From a bacterium (GTDB lineage Bacteria > Bacillota > Bacilli > Lactobacillales > Streptococcaceae): a DNA stretch of 64,000 bases. The stretch covers positions 1 to 64,000 of the forward strand of contig CAJNCV010000005.1 in assembly GCA_905221385.1 (NCBI GenBank), read 5' to 3'. This document shows, piece by piece, positions 40,681 through 50,866 of the stretch. Numbering within the stretch: position 1 is the first letter of the stretch; the number at the start of each line of letters is the position of its first letter. The position numbers were made by a program, and so were the translations under genes. The notes under the pieces were generated by a model, which was given only the letters and a program-made list of their open reading frames with translations, was not told where the DNA came from and searched no databases.

Positions 40681-42048
40681 ATGAATGAAAAGGTATCAAA
40701 GATTTCTCTGGCGTTGATTCAGAGTGTTTTAGTCGTTGTATTAGCTTACTTACTCAGCCTTGTGAAAGAAACAGAGATTATATCAAGTACAATGATTGTA
40801 CTATATATTCTTCATTATGTGGCATGTTATATAAGTAACTATGAGCAAGATTTTTTTAAAAGAGGACACTTTCTTGAGGCTGTTCAAACTTTAAAGTATA
40901 TTGCTTTTTTTGCCCTAGTAATTAGTATCTCCAACTTTTTTTTAGAGGAGCGTTTTAGCATATCAAGACGTGGTATGATTTATTTTTTGATTCTTCAGGG
41001 TGCCTTAGTTTATTTGTTAAACATACTTATTAAGTGCTACTGGAAGTTTCTCTCTTCCAATTTTAAAGGGACTAAAAAAATTCTTTTAATCACAGTAGCT
41101 TCCCGTGTGGAAAAGGTAATAGAGCAGCTGTTGGAGTCGGATGATGTGTTTTGGAAACTAGTAGCAGTTAGCGTATTGGATAAACCAAACTTTGAACACG
41201 ACAGAGTGACAGTTGTCCCAGTGGATTCAATCTTAGATTTTGCAACCCACGAGGTGGTCGATGAAGTCTTTATCAATCTTCCAAGTGAGAAATACAATAT
41301 TGGTGAACTTATCTCTCAGTTTGAAACGATGGGAATAGATGTTACAGTAAATCTAAATGCCTTCGATCGTAACTTGGGAAGAAACAAGCAAATTCGTGAG
41401 ATGGCTGGACTAAATGTGGTAACATTTTCGACAAAGTTTTATAAAACCAGTCACGTGGTTGCTAAACGAATTATTGATATTATCGGTTCTCTGGTAGGTC
41501 TGGTATTGTGTGGATTGGTTAGCCTTGTACTGGTTCCTTTGATCAGAAAAGATGGAGGGCCAGCCATTTTTGCTCAGACACGTATTGGGAAAAACGGTCG
41601 ACATTTTACTTTTTACAAGTTTCGCTCTATGTGTGTAGATGCTGAGGACAAAAAAAGAGAACTCATGGAACAAAATACCATGCAGGGTGGAATGTTTAAG
41701 GTGGACGATGATCCTCGTATCACGAAAATTGGTCGTTTTATTAGGAAGACTAGCTTGGACGAGCTGCCACAGTTTTATAATGTTCTAAAGGGAGATATGA
41801 GTTTGGTAGGTACACGACCACCAACAGTGGACGAGTATGAACACTATACCCCAGAACAAAAACGTCGTCTAAGTTTTAAACCTGGCATAACAGGTCTCTG
41901 GCAAGTCAGCGGACGAAGTGAGATTAAGGATTTCGATGAAGTTGTCAAGTTAGATGTGGCCTATATTGATGGTTGGACAATCTGGAAAGATATTGAAATT
42001 TTATTGAAGACAGTTAAAGTAGTATTTACGAGAGATGGAGCGAAGTGA
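40681..42048 (+). CDS. wchA: Undecaprenyl-phosphate sugar-1-phosphate transferase WchA (CpsE)
   Basis: A 455-residue polyisoprenyl-phosphate hexose-1-phosphate transferase. Four N-terminal helices, a CoA-binding-like middle domain, then a fifth helix and the catalytic domain with RKTSLDELPQFYNVLKGDMS and RPPTVDEYEHYTPEQKRRLS to KPGITGLWQVSGR. It starts the repeat unit, usually by transferring glucose-1-phosphate. The ATG at 40681 (AA after GGGGAGATC) is preferred to the TTG at 40663. Sugar specificity is from family only. Confidence 0.94.
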   Translation: MNEKVSKISLALIQSVLVVVLAYLLSLVKETEIISSTMIVLYILHYVACYISNYEQDFFKRGHFLEAVQTLKYIAFFALVISISNFFLEERFSISRRGMIYFLILQGALVYLLNILIKCYWKFLSSNFKGTKKILLITVASRVEKVIEQLLESDDVFWKLVAVSVLDKPNFEHDRVTVVPVDSILDFATHEVVDEVFINLPSEKYNIGELISQFETMGIDVTVNLNAFDRNLGRNKQIREMAGLNVVTFSTKFYKTSHVVAKRIIDIIGSLVGLVLCGLVSLVLVPLIRKDGGPAIFAQTRIGKNGRHFTFYKFRSMCVDAEDKKRELMEQNTMQGGMFKVDDDPRITKIGRFIRKTSLDELPQFYNVLKGDMSLVGTRPPTVDEYEHYTPEQKRRLSFKPGITGLWQVSGRSEIKDFDEVVKLDVAYIDGWTIWKDIEILLKTVKVVFTRDGAK

Positions 42049-42078
42049 TTTTTGTCCTTCAGTCTTGTTAGGAGAGAG

Positions 42079-43251
42079 ATGAAACAGTCAGTTTATATCA
42101 TTGGTTCAAAGGGGATTCCTGCCAAGTATGGAGGATTTGAAACCTTTGTTGAAAAATTAACCGAGTATCAAAAAGACAGCAACATACAATACTATGTTGC
42201 TTGTATGCGTGAGAATTCAGCTAAATCTGCTATCACGGATGACCAGTTTGAGCACAATGGAGCCATTTGTTTCAACATTGATGTGCCCAATATCGGACCG
42301 GCTCGTGCTATCGCTTACGATATTGTTGCTGTGAATAAAGCGATTGAAATAGCTAAGAAAAACAAAGATGAAGCTCCTATTTTTTACATTCTAGCTTGTC
42401 GTATCGGACCTTTTATTTCTGGACTTAAGAAAAAAATTCGTTCGATCGGAGGCCGACTACTGGTAAATCCAGATGGCCATGAGTGGCTCCGGGCTAAATG
42501 GAGCCTGCCAGTTCGGAAGTATTGGAAATTTTCGGAACAGTTGATGGTCAAATATGCAGATTTATTAGTCTGTGATAGCAAAAATATCGAAAAATATATC
42601 CGAGAGGACTATAAACAGTATCAGCCCAAGACGACCTATATCGCTTATGGTACAGATACTACCCCTTCAAGTCTGAAATCAGAAGATGCCAAAGTTCGAA
42701 ACTGGTATCGTGAAAAGGGAGTAAGCGAAAATGGCTATTATCTAGTGGTGGGACGATTCGTTCCCGAAAACAACTATGAAACTATGATTCGTGAATTTAT
42801 GAAGTCTAATTCTAAAAAAGACTTTGTTCTCATTACAAATGTGGAACAAAATAAGTTTTATGATCAGTTACTCAAGGATACAGGTTTCGACAAAGATCCA
42901 AGGGTCAAACTTGTTGGGACTGTCTATGACCAAGAATTGCTCAAGTACATCCGAGAGAATGCTTTTGCTTATTTTCATGGTCATGAGGTTGGTGGGACAA
43001 ACCCATCGCTTTTAGAAGCTCTTGCATCAACAAAACTTAATTTATTGCTAGATGTTGGCTTTAACCGTGAAGTTGGTGAAGACGGAGCCATTTATTGGAA
43101 AAAAGATGAGCTGGCGCGTGTAATCGAGGAAGTGGAACGACTTGATGAAAGTGCTATTTCGGAATTAGACGAAAAGTCTAGCCAACGAATTGCGGATGCA
43201 TTTACGTGGGAAAAGATTGTGTCGGATTATGAGGAAGCGTTCATTGTATGA
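42079..43251 (+). CDS. wchF: Rhamnosyltransferase, WchF/Cps2T-like (GT4)
   Basis: A 390-residue protein with the N-terminal DUF1972 segment IIGSKGIPAKYGGFETFVEK typical of Cps2T/WchF, and a GT4 C-terminal domain (YLVVGRFVPENNY; GTNPSLLEALAS). Relatives add rhamnose beta-1,4 to the first glucose. The presence of dTDP-rhamnose genes downstream fits. The ATG at 42079 has TTAGGAGAGAG before it; the frame from 42052 is longer but lacks a ribosome site. It overlaps the next gene by 4 bp. Confidence 0.9.
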   Translation: MKQSVYIIGSKGIPAKYGGFETFVEKLTEYQKDSNIQYYVACMRENSAKSAITDDQFEHNGAICFNIDVPNIGPARAIAYDIVAVNKAIEIAKKNKDEAPIFYILACRIGPFISGLKKKIRSIGGRLLVNPDGHEWLRAKWSLPVRKYWKFSEQLMVKYADLLVCDSKNIEKYIREDYKQYQPKTTYIAYGTDTTPSSLKSEDAKVRNWYREKGVSENGYYLVVGRFVPENNYETMIREFMKSNSKKDFVLITNVEQNKFYDQLLKDTGFDKDPRVKLVGTVYDQELLKYIRENAFAYFHGHEVGGTNPSLLEALASTKLNLLLDVGFNREVGEDGAIYWKKDELARVIEEVERLDESAISELDEKSSQRIADAFTWEKIVSDYEEAFIV

Positions 43252-44513
43252 AAATTTTGCATTATACTTTAGGCTTTCAACCATCACGTACAGGTGGTCT
43301 TGTCAAGTATGCTGAGGATTTGATGACTCAGCAAGCTATAGATGGACATGAAGTAATCGCATTATATCCAGGAGAAAGCTCTTTTATATTTAGGCAAGTT
43401 AGAATAAAAAAAGCAGAGAATCGAAAATTCCAATGCTACAAAATAATAAATAGCTTGCCTTTGGCTCTATTTGGTGGTATTTCAGAACCGGATAAATTTA
43501 TGAAGGGCTGTCATAAAGCTTCCTATAGGAAATTTTTGGAAAGCATTGATATAGATGTAATTCATATTCACTCGCTTATAGGATTACATAAGGAATTTCT
43601 TGAAGTTGCAAAAGAATTAGGAATTAAAACTGTGTTTACAAGTCATGATTATTATGGTTTAGCACCAGTTCCGCATTTCTATTTTAACGGAGTCGATTAT
43701 AGTAGCAATAATACTAATTTAGCATGGAATATTATGTCCTCTAATGCTCTTAGTGTAAAGAAGCTTCGATTCTTCCAAGTTCCTTTTTACCCAACAATTC
43801 GGAAATTGTTGAAAATACTTGGGAAAAATCCAAAATCCAAGAAAAACATAGTAATTCGTGAGGTCACAGAGGCTATTGATTATAGTGGTCTCCGCTCTTA
43901 TTATAAAGCAATGTTTGGGTTGATAGATGCTTACCTTTTCAATAGTCAGTTAGCTAAGGAAGTTTATGAAGCTAATCATATAACACCTAAAAATAGTAGC
44001 ATAGTTTCTATTTCTAACAGCTCAATAAGTAAGCACAATATTCTTACTAATTCCCGTGAGAAAACAGTGGTAGCTTATATTGGGCCTGATGAGGAATATA
44101 AGGGGTATTTTGATTTTCTAGATATAGCTGATGATTTAGATCAGGAAAAGTATGATATTAAGACCTATGGCCATTTTCCAAATGAAGAGTGCCCATCTTA
44201 TATCCAACAGAACGGTTATTTTACAAAAGAAACTATCGATATGATATACGCTGATATAGATATTCTTATTGTACCTAGTAAGTGGAAAGAAACATTTGGT
44301 TTCATTACGATGGAGGCGTTATCTTATGGTGTTAATGTATTTGTTAGTGAGAATGTAGGGTCAAAAGACTTAGTTTCTCAAGACCATATATTTAATAGCA
44401 AACAAGATCTACTCGATAAATTGAATAGTGTTCAGTGTGAGACAGTTAGCCTTAAGACTTTGAAAGATCATGTAATAGAGGTTATAGAATGTTATTCAAG
44501 AGTTAGAATGTAA
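43248..44513 (+). CDS. Glycosyltransferase family 4 protein
   Basis: A 421-residue GT-B glycosyltransferase. The N-terminal acceptor domain opens with LHYTLGFQPSRTGGLVKYAE. The donor domain has IVPSKWKETFGFITMEAL with the E-x7-E motif. Codon use and base composition become AT-rich from here to wzx, unlike the flanking wzg-wchF and rml genes. The start overlaps wchF by 4 bp (ATGA). Specific sugar unknown; it probably adds the third residue of the repeat. A 161-bp AT-rich, non-coding gap follows. Confidence 0.85.
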   Translation: MKILHYTLGFQPSRTGGLVKYAEDLMTQQAIDGHEVIALYPGESSFIFRQVRIKKAENRKFQCYKIINSLPLALFGGISEPDKFMKGCHKASYRKFLESIDIDVIHIHSLIGLHKEFLEVAKELGIKTVFTSHDYYGLAPVPHFYFNGVDYSSNNTNLAWNIMSSNALSVKKLRFFQVPFYPTIRKLLKILGKNPKSKKNIVIREVTEAIDYSGLRSYYKAMFGLIDAYLFNSQLAKEVYEANHITPKNSSIVSISNSSISKHNILTNSREKTVVAYIGPDEEYKGYFDFLDIADDLDQEKYDIKTYGHFPNEECPSYIQQNGYFTKETIDMIYADIDILIVPSKWKETFGFITMEALSYGVNVFVSENVGSKDLVSQDHIFNSKQDLLDKLNSVQCETVSLKTLKDHVIEVIECYSRVRM

Positions 44514-44674
44514 GAAATAATATTAATTAGATGAATTAGTATCAGTTGTTTTGTGCTTTGTCACTAGGTTAGATAAGCAATTGAAATTTGGAAGACATCT
44601 ATAATACGGCGGATAGAATTATTTTTTAGTTGTTTTATTAGATATTTTTACAATAAGTAATTATATGGAGTATA

Positions 44675-45676
44675 ATGGAAAATTTAATCATTTTAGATAG
44701 TGAGCTGCAAAAAAAGAATGAAGCATATTATCAGTCTCTTAATGGGGGAAGCCAAGTAGTTTATACTAACTATGAGAGCTCGCTTATAAGAAAGGTTCGA
44801 AACTTTAAATATATTGGTAGTGCTCTATATCATCTGTTGATGTGGAAAAAATCCTATGACTATGCTCGGAAATTTATTAAATACGATGTTAAAAAGATTA
44901 TCTGTTTGAATCCCCTCGTAGGAATATTTTTAGGCCTATTCAATAAAAGTGACAAGGAAATTACACTTGCAGGTTTCCTCTTTGAACCCAAAAAAAATAA
45001 GCTTTACTATTATCTCAGAAAACAGTTAGTTAATAAAACCTTGCAAAATGTAAATAACGTAATAGTTTATAGTTCTAAAGAGATTGATTATTATGCAAAG
45101 ATTTTTCCAAGTTGTCAAGACAAATTCAAATTTGTTCATTATGGTTTGGATTATGATAATCAGAGAGCCTATCAAGGTTCGCTACCTGCTAAGTATATCT
45201 TTTCAGGTGGGGGTAGTAACCGAGATTATGAGACACTAGTTAAGGCAGTTGAAGCTTCAAATCTTTCAATGCCGTGTGTGATTGCAACTCAGCCATGGAG
45301 AGTACCAGCACATGGGTCAAATGTTCAAGTTTTATCAGATGTCGTAGTGGAGAACTTTGGAGATGTGTTAGGAAAGTCTGAGGTGTTGGTCCTATCATTA
45401 AAAGATGTGGAGCTTTCTGCTGGTCACATGGTCATGCTGCAAGCAATGTCTTTAGGAGTTCCTATCATTGTGAATGATATTCCTTCTGTTCGAGATTATG
45501 TTGATGAATCTTTGGTGATCTTCTATTCATCAGGTGACTATCAAAAACTAGCACAACTTATAGAAGGATTTGATCCTTTGGCTGATGAGGTTGTTCAAAG
45601 AGTTGAAAAGGCGAAAGCACTATACTTTGAAAACTACACCTCTGTAAAATTGATGAAAAGACTATTAGATTTTTAA
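44675..45676 (+). CDS. Glycosyltransferase (GT4-like), divergent
   Basis: A 333-residue protein. The N-terminal half has [20 protein letters not shown], and the C-terminal half contains [20 protein letters not shown] and [20 protein letters not shown], the latter corresponding to the nucleotide-sugar-binding loop of GT4 enzymes. The canonical E-x7-E is not clear, so it is a divergent member. TATGGAGTATA precedes the ATG. It sits after an intergenic gap that may mark a recombination joint. Sugar unknown. Confidence 0.75.
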   Translation: MENLIILDSELQKKNEAYYQSLNGGSQVVYTNYESSLIRKVRNFKYIGSALYHLLMWKKSYDYARKFIKYDVKKIICLNPLVGIFLGLFNKSDKEITLAGFLFEPKKNKLYYYLRKQLVNKTLQNVNNVIVYSSKEIDYYAKIFPSCQDKFKFVHYGLDYDNQRAYQGSLPAKYIFSGGGSNRDYETLVKAVEASNLSMPCVIATQPWRVPAHGSNVQVLSDVVVENFGDVLGKSEVLVLSLKDVELSAGHMVMLQAMSLGVPIIVNDIPSVRDYVDESLVIFYSSGDYQKLAQLIEGFDPLADEVVQRVEKAKALYFENYTSVKLMKRLLDF

Positions 45677-45690
45677 ATAGGAGAGGCTCA

Positions 45691-46692
45691 ATGGTAGAAA
45701 AAATTGATTTTGTTGTCACATGGGTTGATGGGAATGATTCGGTCTGGAGAGACAAGAAAGCGCAGTATGATGGGGCAATCAATACATCAAAGTATAGTAT
45801 GAATTCTGATAAAGCGTATCGTGATTGGGGAACATTTAAATACTGGTTTAGAGGGGTTGAAAAGTTTGCTCCGTGGGTAAATAAGGTTTATCTTGTTACG
45901 GACAATCAAAAGCCAGATTGGCTCGATTTGGATAATAAGAAAATAGTTGTGATTGACCATAAAGATATTATTGATAATAAATATTTGCCAGTTTTCTCAT
46001 CTAATTCGATTGAATGCAATGTTCATAAAATTTCTGGTTTATCAGAACATTTTGTTATCTTTAACGATGACATGTATTTAACTGCCCCAGTTACCCCAGA
46101 TGATTTTTTTTCAGAGGAAGGGTTGCCTAAATATATTACTTCTTTAGCACCAATCACCACTGAAAGAAATGGGACCGGACATTTTCAGATGAACAATATG
46201 GGTATCATCACCAGTCATTTCACGCGTAGAGAAATTATAAAAAACGGTCATTTTTTTTCTCCTAAGCAAGGAATTAAACAAATTATAAAATCTTTGTTAT
46301 ATATAAACTGTAAGTTCATTTGTGGTTTTTGGGAGAGCCACCTCCCTTATCCAGTATTGAAATCAACATTTAAATTGCTTTGGGAGAAAGAGTATGAGGC
46401 TTTAGATAAAACTTCTTCAAATCGTTTTAGGAATCCATCAGATACTAATGTTTGGCTCTTTAAATATTGGCAAATTGCTAGCGGTCAATATGTTATTGGG
46501 AACCCTAAGCTAGGGAGTGTTTTTTATTTAGATAATGCGGGAGCAGATTTGTGGAATTTATTAAATTCTGGAAAATACAAAATTATGTGTATCAATGATG
46601 GATATAACGTTCCAGATAAGGAGCAGGTAATGAGTGATTTTATTCAGGCCATGGAAAGTTTGCTGCCGGATAGTAGTCAATTTGAGTTATGA
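45691..46692 (+). CDS. Stealth-family sugar-1-phosphate transferase
   Basis: A 333-residue protein with the Stealth conserved regions: CR1 [21 protein letters not shown]2 [20 protein letters not shown] to [15 protein letters not shown], and a CR4-like C-terminal part. Stealth proteins transfer hexose-1-phosphate and so create phosphodiester links. Streptococcal members (WefC/WefK type in oral receptor polysaccharides, from memory) belong here. TAGGAGAGGCTCA precedes the ATG. It predicts a phosphodiester in the repeat unit. Confidence 0.88.
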   Translation: MVEKIDFVVTWVDGNDSVWRDKKAQYDGAINTSKYSMNSDKAYRDWGTFKYWFRGVEKFAPWVNKVYLVTDNQKPDWLDLDNKKIVVIDHKDIIDNKYLPVFSSNSIECNVHKISGLSEHFVIFNDDMYLTAPVTPDDFFSEEGLPKYITSLAPITTERNGTGHFQMNNMGIITSHFTRREIIKNGHFFSPKQGIKQIIKSLLYINCKFICGFWESHLPYPVLKSTFKLLWEKEYEALDKTSSNRFRNPSDTNVWLFKYWQIASGQYVIGNPKLGSVFYLDNAGADLWNLLNSGKYKIMCINDGYNVPDKEQVMSDFIQAMESLLPDSSQFEL

Positions 46693-46712
46693 GTTTTTAA
46701 ATAAGGATAGCA

Positions 46713-47645
46713 ATGAGAAATGAAGTTTCAGTAGTTTTAGCTACTTACAATGGTATTGAATTTATTGAGAGGCAATTAGATACTATTTTAAATCAAACGA
46801 TTGTGCCCAAAGAAATAGTCATTGTTGATGATTGTTCTACTGATGGTACATGTGAATTTATATCCAGTTACAGAGATAAACATCCTAATCTTGACTTTAA
46901 ATTAGTCTTTCGTGAAGAGAATATTGGATATGTAATGAATTATATTGATGGTATTAATCGTACAACATTTGATACTGTATTTTTGTGTGACCAAGATGAT
47001 TTATGGGAGTTTGATAAGGTTGAAGTGTATTTAAGCCTTTTCGAAAGTAATCAAAAAGCTATAGCAATCCATGGAGAGATTGATATTATTGATGTTAAAG
47101 ATCAGCAAATTCGAGGCCCGCAATATAGATATAAAGAAGATTGCGGATACTTAGATATAAAAAAGTTTGTGAAAAGGGTAAACTATGCTGGGATGTCTCT
47201 AGCTTTTAAAAAGAATAAAATTTTACCATTATTGAATCAAATGATTGATGATAAAGTTGGCTTAGCTACACATGACTGGATTATTTGTTATATTGCAAGT
47301 CTACAAGATGGATTATTTACGACAAATAATATTCTTACACATAGACGTTACACAGGAACTAATGTTGCTCTGAGACTTAATCAAAAGCGACTATCTGGAA
47401 TTGAGAGTCGTATAGATGGGATTAATACATATTTATTGAATTATCAAATGGCTCTAGCATGTCAAAATTTGAAGTATATTGATAATTCATTTGATATTAT
47501 ACCTTATATTGATACATTTAAGGAACGCAAGACTATCTTAAAAAACAAAAATAGAATTCGTTCGTTTTTAATGATCAGAAAATTAAAGTATTTTCCGAGT
47601 CTGAAATCTTATATAGGGGATATTATATTACAATTTCGGAATTAG
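46713..47645 (+). CDS. Glycosyltransferase family 2 protein
   Basis: A 310-residue GT-A enzyme. The nucleotide-binding start is SVVLATYNGIEFIERQL with IVDDCSTDGT, and the metal-binding acidic motif is in FLCDQDDLWEF. A C-terminal segment without clear helices suggests a peripheral membrane enzyme. The family resembles rhamnosyl- and galactosyl-type GT2 enzymes of streptococcal loci, but the sugar cannot be assigned. Confidence 0.85.
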   Translation: MRNEVSVVLATYNGIEFIERQLDTILNQTIVPKEIVIVDDCSTDGTCEFISSYRDKHPNLDFKLVFREENIGYVMNYIDGINRTTFDTVFLCDQDDLWEFDKVEVYLSLFESNQKAIAIHGEIDIIDVKDQQIRGPQYRYKEDCGYLDIKKFVKRVNYAGMSLAFKKNKILPLLNQMIDDKVGLATHDWIICYIASLQDGLFTTNNILTHRRYTGTNVALRLNQKRLSGIESRIDGINTYLLNYQMALACQNLKYIDNSFDIIPYIDTFKERKTILKNKNRIRSFLMIRKLKYFPSLKSYIGDIILQFRN

Positions 47646-47664
47646 TAGAAAGAAAGTAGAGACA

Positions 47665-48723
47665 ATGAAAATTACATATTGCTTACCGCTAATCTTAAAA
47701 AAACCTGCAGGTGGTTATAAGATTATATTTGAGTATGCAAATCGTCTAGTTGAAAGAGGTTATGATGTTAGTATTGTATTCTTAACTGATGAGAATTATA
47801 CAAATACTACTAAAAGTAATATAATAAAAAAAATGTTAGGGACCATTGAGTTATTTAATTATCCTAAATGGTTTAAATTAGATAAAAGAATAAAAAAAAT
47901 TGCGACCCCTTATCTAGATGGGAGAGATTTTCCAGAAGCGGAAGCGGTTTTTGCTACATCTTTAAGGACATCATTTATTATACAAAATCTTTCGTACCAA
48001 AAAGGAAGAAAGTTTTATTTTATCCAAGGCTTTGAAAATTGGTCAGCTAACGATGATGTAGTTTTTGAAAGTTATAAATTAGGCCTACATAATATTGCTG
48101 TTTCAAAATGGCTAGAAAACTTGGTAAAACAGTATGACAAAAATGTAAAATTAATTCCTAATGCAATTGCTACAGACCAATTCTATATAGAAAGACCTAT
48201 TGAGTCTAGAAATCCATATATTATATCGATGCTATATCATGAAAATCCTCAAAAAGGATTTGAAATTGCTTTTAAGGCTATTAAATTAGTCAAACAAAAA
48301 TATCCTAATGTTTCGTTACATCTTTTTGGTGTATCCAAAAGACCAGATGATTTAGAATCTTGGATTTTATACACAGAAAAAGCAGATATAAACCAATTAA
48401 GAGAAATTTATAACAACAGTTCTATTTATGTATGTGCGAGCAGAAATGATGGTTTTGGCCTTACTGGAGCTGAGAGTATGGCATGTGGTTGTGCCTTGGC
48501 TTCAACTGCATTTCAGGGAGTATTTGAATATGCTAAAGATGGAAAAAATGCCTTGCTTTCTCCAGTCGATGATATTGATGCGCTAGCTAAAAATATTATA
48601 ACTTTAATTGAGGATAATCAATTACGTTTTCGAATTGCTAAACAAGGTAATATAGATATATCAAAACACTCTTGGGATAGGGCAATTGATCAAATGGAAC
48701 AAGTATTAGAAGAAAGGAGCTGA
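47665..48723 (+). CDS. Glycosyltransferase family 4 protein
   Basis: A 352-residue GT-B enzyme. It begins ITYCLPLILKKPAGGYKIIF, a glycine-rich acceptor-domain motif. The donor domain contains ISMLYHENPQKGFEIAFKAI and SRNDGFGLTGAESMACGCAL, the nucleotide-sugar-binding signature. AGAAAGTAGAGACA precedes the ATG. It is followed 3 bp later by wzy. Sugar unknown. Confidence 0.86.
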   Translation: MKITYCLPLILKKPAGGYKIIFEYANRLVERGYDVSIVFLTDENYTNTTKSNIIKKMLGTIELFNYPKWFKLDKRIKKIATPYLDGRDFPEAEAVFATSLRTSFIIQNLSYQKGRKFYFIQGFENWSANDDVVFESYKLGLHNIAVSKWLENLVKQYDKNVKLIPNAIATDQFYIERPIESRNPYIISMLYHENPQKGFEIAFKAIKLVKQKYPNVSLHLFGVSKRPDDLESWILYTEKADINQLREIYNNSSIYVCASRNDGFGLTGAESMACGCALASTAFQGVFEYAKDGKNALLSPVDDIDALAKNIITLIEDNQLRFRIAKQGNIDISKHSWDRAIDQMEQVLEERS

Positions 48724-48726
48724 TAA

Positions 48727-49875
48727 ATGGCTGAAAAACAGTACAATCTTTTTATTACATTTAGTTATATTTTTAACTTTATATTTTCTGTAACTTTACT
48801 ATTAGTAAATATTGATAAGGGATCTTTCCTACTATTTTCTGCTTTAAATTTGGGGTTAGCTTTATCGATAATTTCCTTTCTTTATGATATTTGGCTCCAT
48901 AAAATGAGTAGAGATCATATCACTGTATCAATTACTATTATTGCTTTAATATTGTTTAAGTTTACAATAGGAGATACATTTACTTTTGATCGTACGATTT
49001 TACATCTTCTATTATATTATCCTATCATGAGTCGTTTGGATAGGACATTTTTGCGTCGCTTATTTTTCTCTAAAATCATTTTTTTTATCACGATAGTCGT
49101 AGCAAGTAGAATAGGTTTTATTCAAGAACAAATTTATTCTAAAGTTACAATGACAGGAGAGGTACATTCGTTAGGTTTTATTAATGGTAATGCTGCTGGA
49201 GTTGTAATATTCAGTATTCTATTAGATTCAGTGATTTTAAATATACATAGAACAAAGAAAACATTAGTTTTTTCTATTGGTCTATTTGTTGCAGCATTAA
49301 TGGTTTATAAAGTTACATATTCACGAACAGCTGTATTGATGTCTATTATTATTGCTATAATTTATCTCTTTAAAAAATTGTTATTACATAACATAGTCAG
49401 TGGGACTAAAGTTGCTATGATACAAGTAAGTATTGTAGTCGCTAATCTGGTGTTGGCTTTAAATTATAATCCTGATATAACATGGATGTCTATGTTCAAT
49501 GAAGCAGTATCTGGTCGATTACGTTTAAGCCATATTTATTTATCTGTTTATAGACTAAGTTGGATGCCTCAGATTGTTACCCGCTATAAATATTTAAGAG
49601 TATGGGATAGCCTTGATTATTATTTGGATAATTATTGGATTAGTTTTTTTATTGAAAATGGTCTACTGTACTGTACTATTTTTGGGATTGTAATGTTCTT
49701 ATTGCTACAAGGTAAACGTTTTAATTTATACACACTATTACTTATAAGTGTGTGTTATGTTTATCTCTCAATGGAGTCACTGGGGTATAATTTATTCTTG
49801 TTTACACCGCTTTTATTTAGTTTGATGAGTTCATCAAGCTTTGAAGATAAGGATTTGGTGATATCAAATGATTAA
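48727..49875 (+). CDS. wzy: Oligosaccharide repeat-unit polymerase Wzy
   Basis: A 382-residue protein with about ten hydrophobic helices and a larger extracellular loop near residues 270-310. It lacks any nucleotide-binding motif. Such proteins, highly variable in sequence, polymerise the lipid-linked repeat outside the membrane; the assignment rests on topology and position beside wzx. GGAGCTGATAA precedes the ATG. It overlaps the next gene by 8 bp. Confidence 0.82.
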   Translation: MAEKQYNLFITFSYIFNFIFSVTLLLVNIDKGSFLLFSALNLGLALSIISFLYDIWLHKMSRDHITVSITIIALILFKFTIGDTFTFDRTILHLLLYYPIMSRLDRTFLRRLFFSKIIFFITIVVASRIGFIQEQIYSKVTMTGEVHSLGFINGNAAGVVIFSILLDSVILNIHRTKKTLVFSIGLFVAALMVYKVTYSRTAVLMSIIIAIIYLFKKLLLHNIVSGTKVAMIQVSIVVANLVLALNYNPDITWMSMFNEAVSGRLRLSHIYLSVYRLSWMPQIVTRYKYLRVWDSLDYYLDNYWISFFIENGLLYCTIFGIVMFLLLQGKRFNLYTLLLISVCYVYLSMESLGYNLFLFTPLLFSLMSSSSFEDKDLVISND

Positions 49876-50866
49876 ATTTTCAGTAATAGTTCCTATTTAT
49901 AATGTTGAGGAGTATATTGAAGAATGCGTCAGTTCTGTTCTAAGACAGACATATTCTAATTTTGAGTTAATATTAGTAAATGACGCGTCACCGGATAGTT
50001 CTCTAGAAATTATAATACGTCTTTCAAAACGAGATGATCGTATTATTGTAATAAACAAAAAGGAGAATGAAGGTGTTGCCTTAGCACGTTCGACTGGGTT
50101 GTCTCAAGCAGTAGGTAACTTTGTATTATACTTAGATGGTGATGATCAACTTGTTCCTGAAGCACTAGAGATTTTAAGTAAAAAAATTCAATCTAACAAT
50201 CCTGATATTGTTATTTACCCTAAAATAAAAGAGTGTAATGGAGAAAAATATGTCGAGCCTTATTTTTATGAGGAAACTATATTTTCAGATAATAAAAAAG
50301 AATTACTAGATGGCTTTTTACGTTACGGATATTTTATTATTGGTTTTGCAGCTGTTCGGAGAGAATTAGCATTAAAGTATGATATCGCTGATGAACTTCG
50401 TTCAATCTGGATTGGAGAGGATCTCTTACAAAGTTTACCTCTTCTAACTTACGCACAAAGTATTCTTTATATCACTGAAGGTATTTATATTATAACGTAT
50501 AATCCAAATTCTGTGACCAGGAGTCGAGTGCTGAGGAAAGATAGATACTTGCAAGCAATTAAGACCCATAGAATAATTGAACATTATTTGTCCTTATGGA
50601 ATATTAAAGAGTTAGAAGAAACGTTTCAATTTCATGTTATGAAGGATGCTATTGAATATGCTTTAGAAGGTATTTGGAGTGCTAATAATTTGAAAGAAGG
50701 AGTCGAATATTTAAAAACAATAGGAACTGATAAGCGTTTTATAAAGTCCTATTCATTGGGTTACCCTCATGATAAAAAAATGAGACTTATTGCGTTTTTA
50801 TTAAAAAATAGACGATATACTCTTGTATATTATTTGATTAAAATAAAAGAAAGGATAGCGTTTTGA
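49868..50866 (+). CDS. Glycosyltransferase family 2 protein
   Basis: A 332-residue GT-A enzyme. The donor motif FSVIVPIYNVEEYIEECVSS with LVNDASPDSS, and the metal-binding YLDGDDQLVPE, are intact. The C-terminal third is basic and helical. Its start lies inside wzy (8-bp overlap), and its stop overlaps the wzx start, so expression of the three is coupled. Sugar unknown; possibly it adds the last or a branching residue. Confidence 0.87.
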   Translation: MIKFSVIVPIYNVEEYIEECVSSVLRQTYSNFELILVNDASPDSSLEIIIRLSKRDDRIIVINKKENEGVALARSTGLSQAVGNFVLYLDGDDQLVPEALEILSKKIQSNNPDIVIYPKIKECNGEKYVEPYFYEETIFSDNKKELLDGFLRYGYFIIGFAAVRRELALKYDIADELRSIWIGEDLLQSLPLLTYAQSILYITEGIYIITYNPNSVTRSRVLRKDRYLQAIKTHRIIEHYLSLWNIKELEETFQFHVMKDAIEYALEGIWSANNLKEGVEYLKTIGTDKRFIKSYSLGYPHDKKMRLIAFLLKNRRYTLVYYLIKIKERIAF

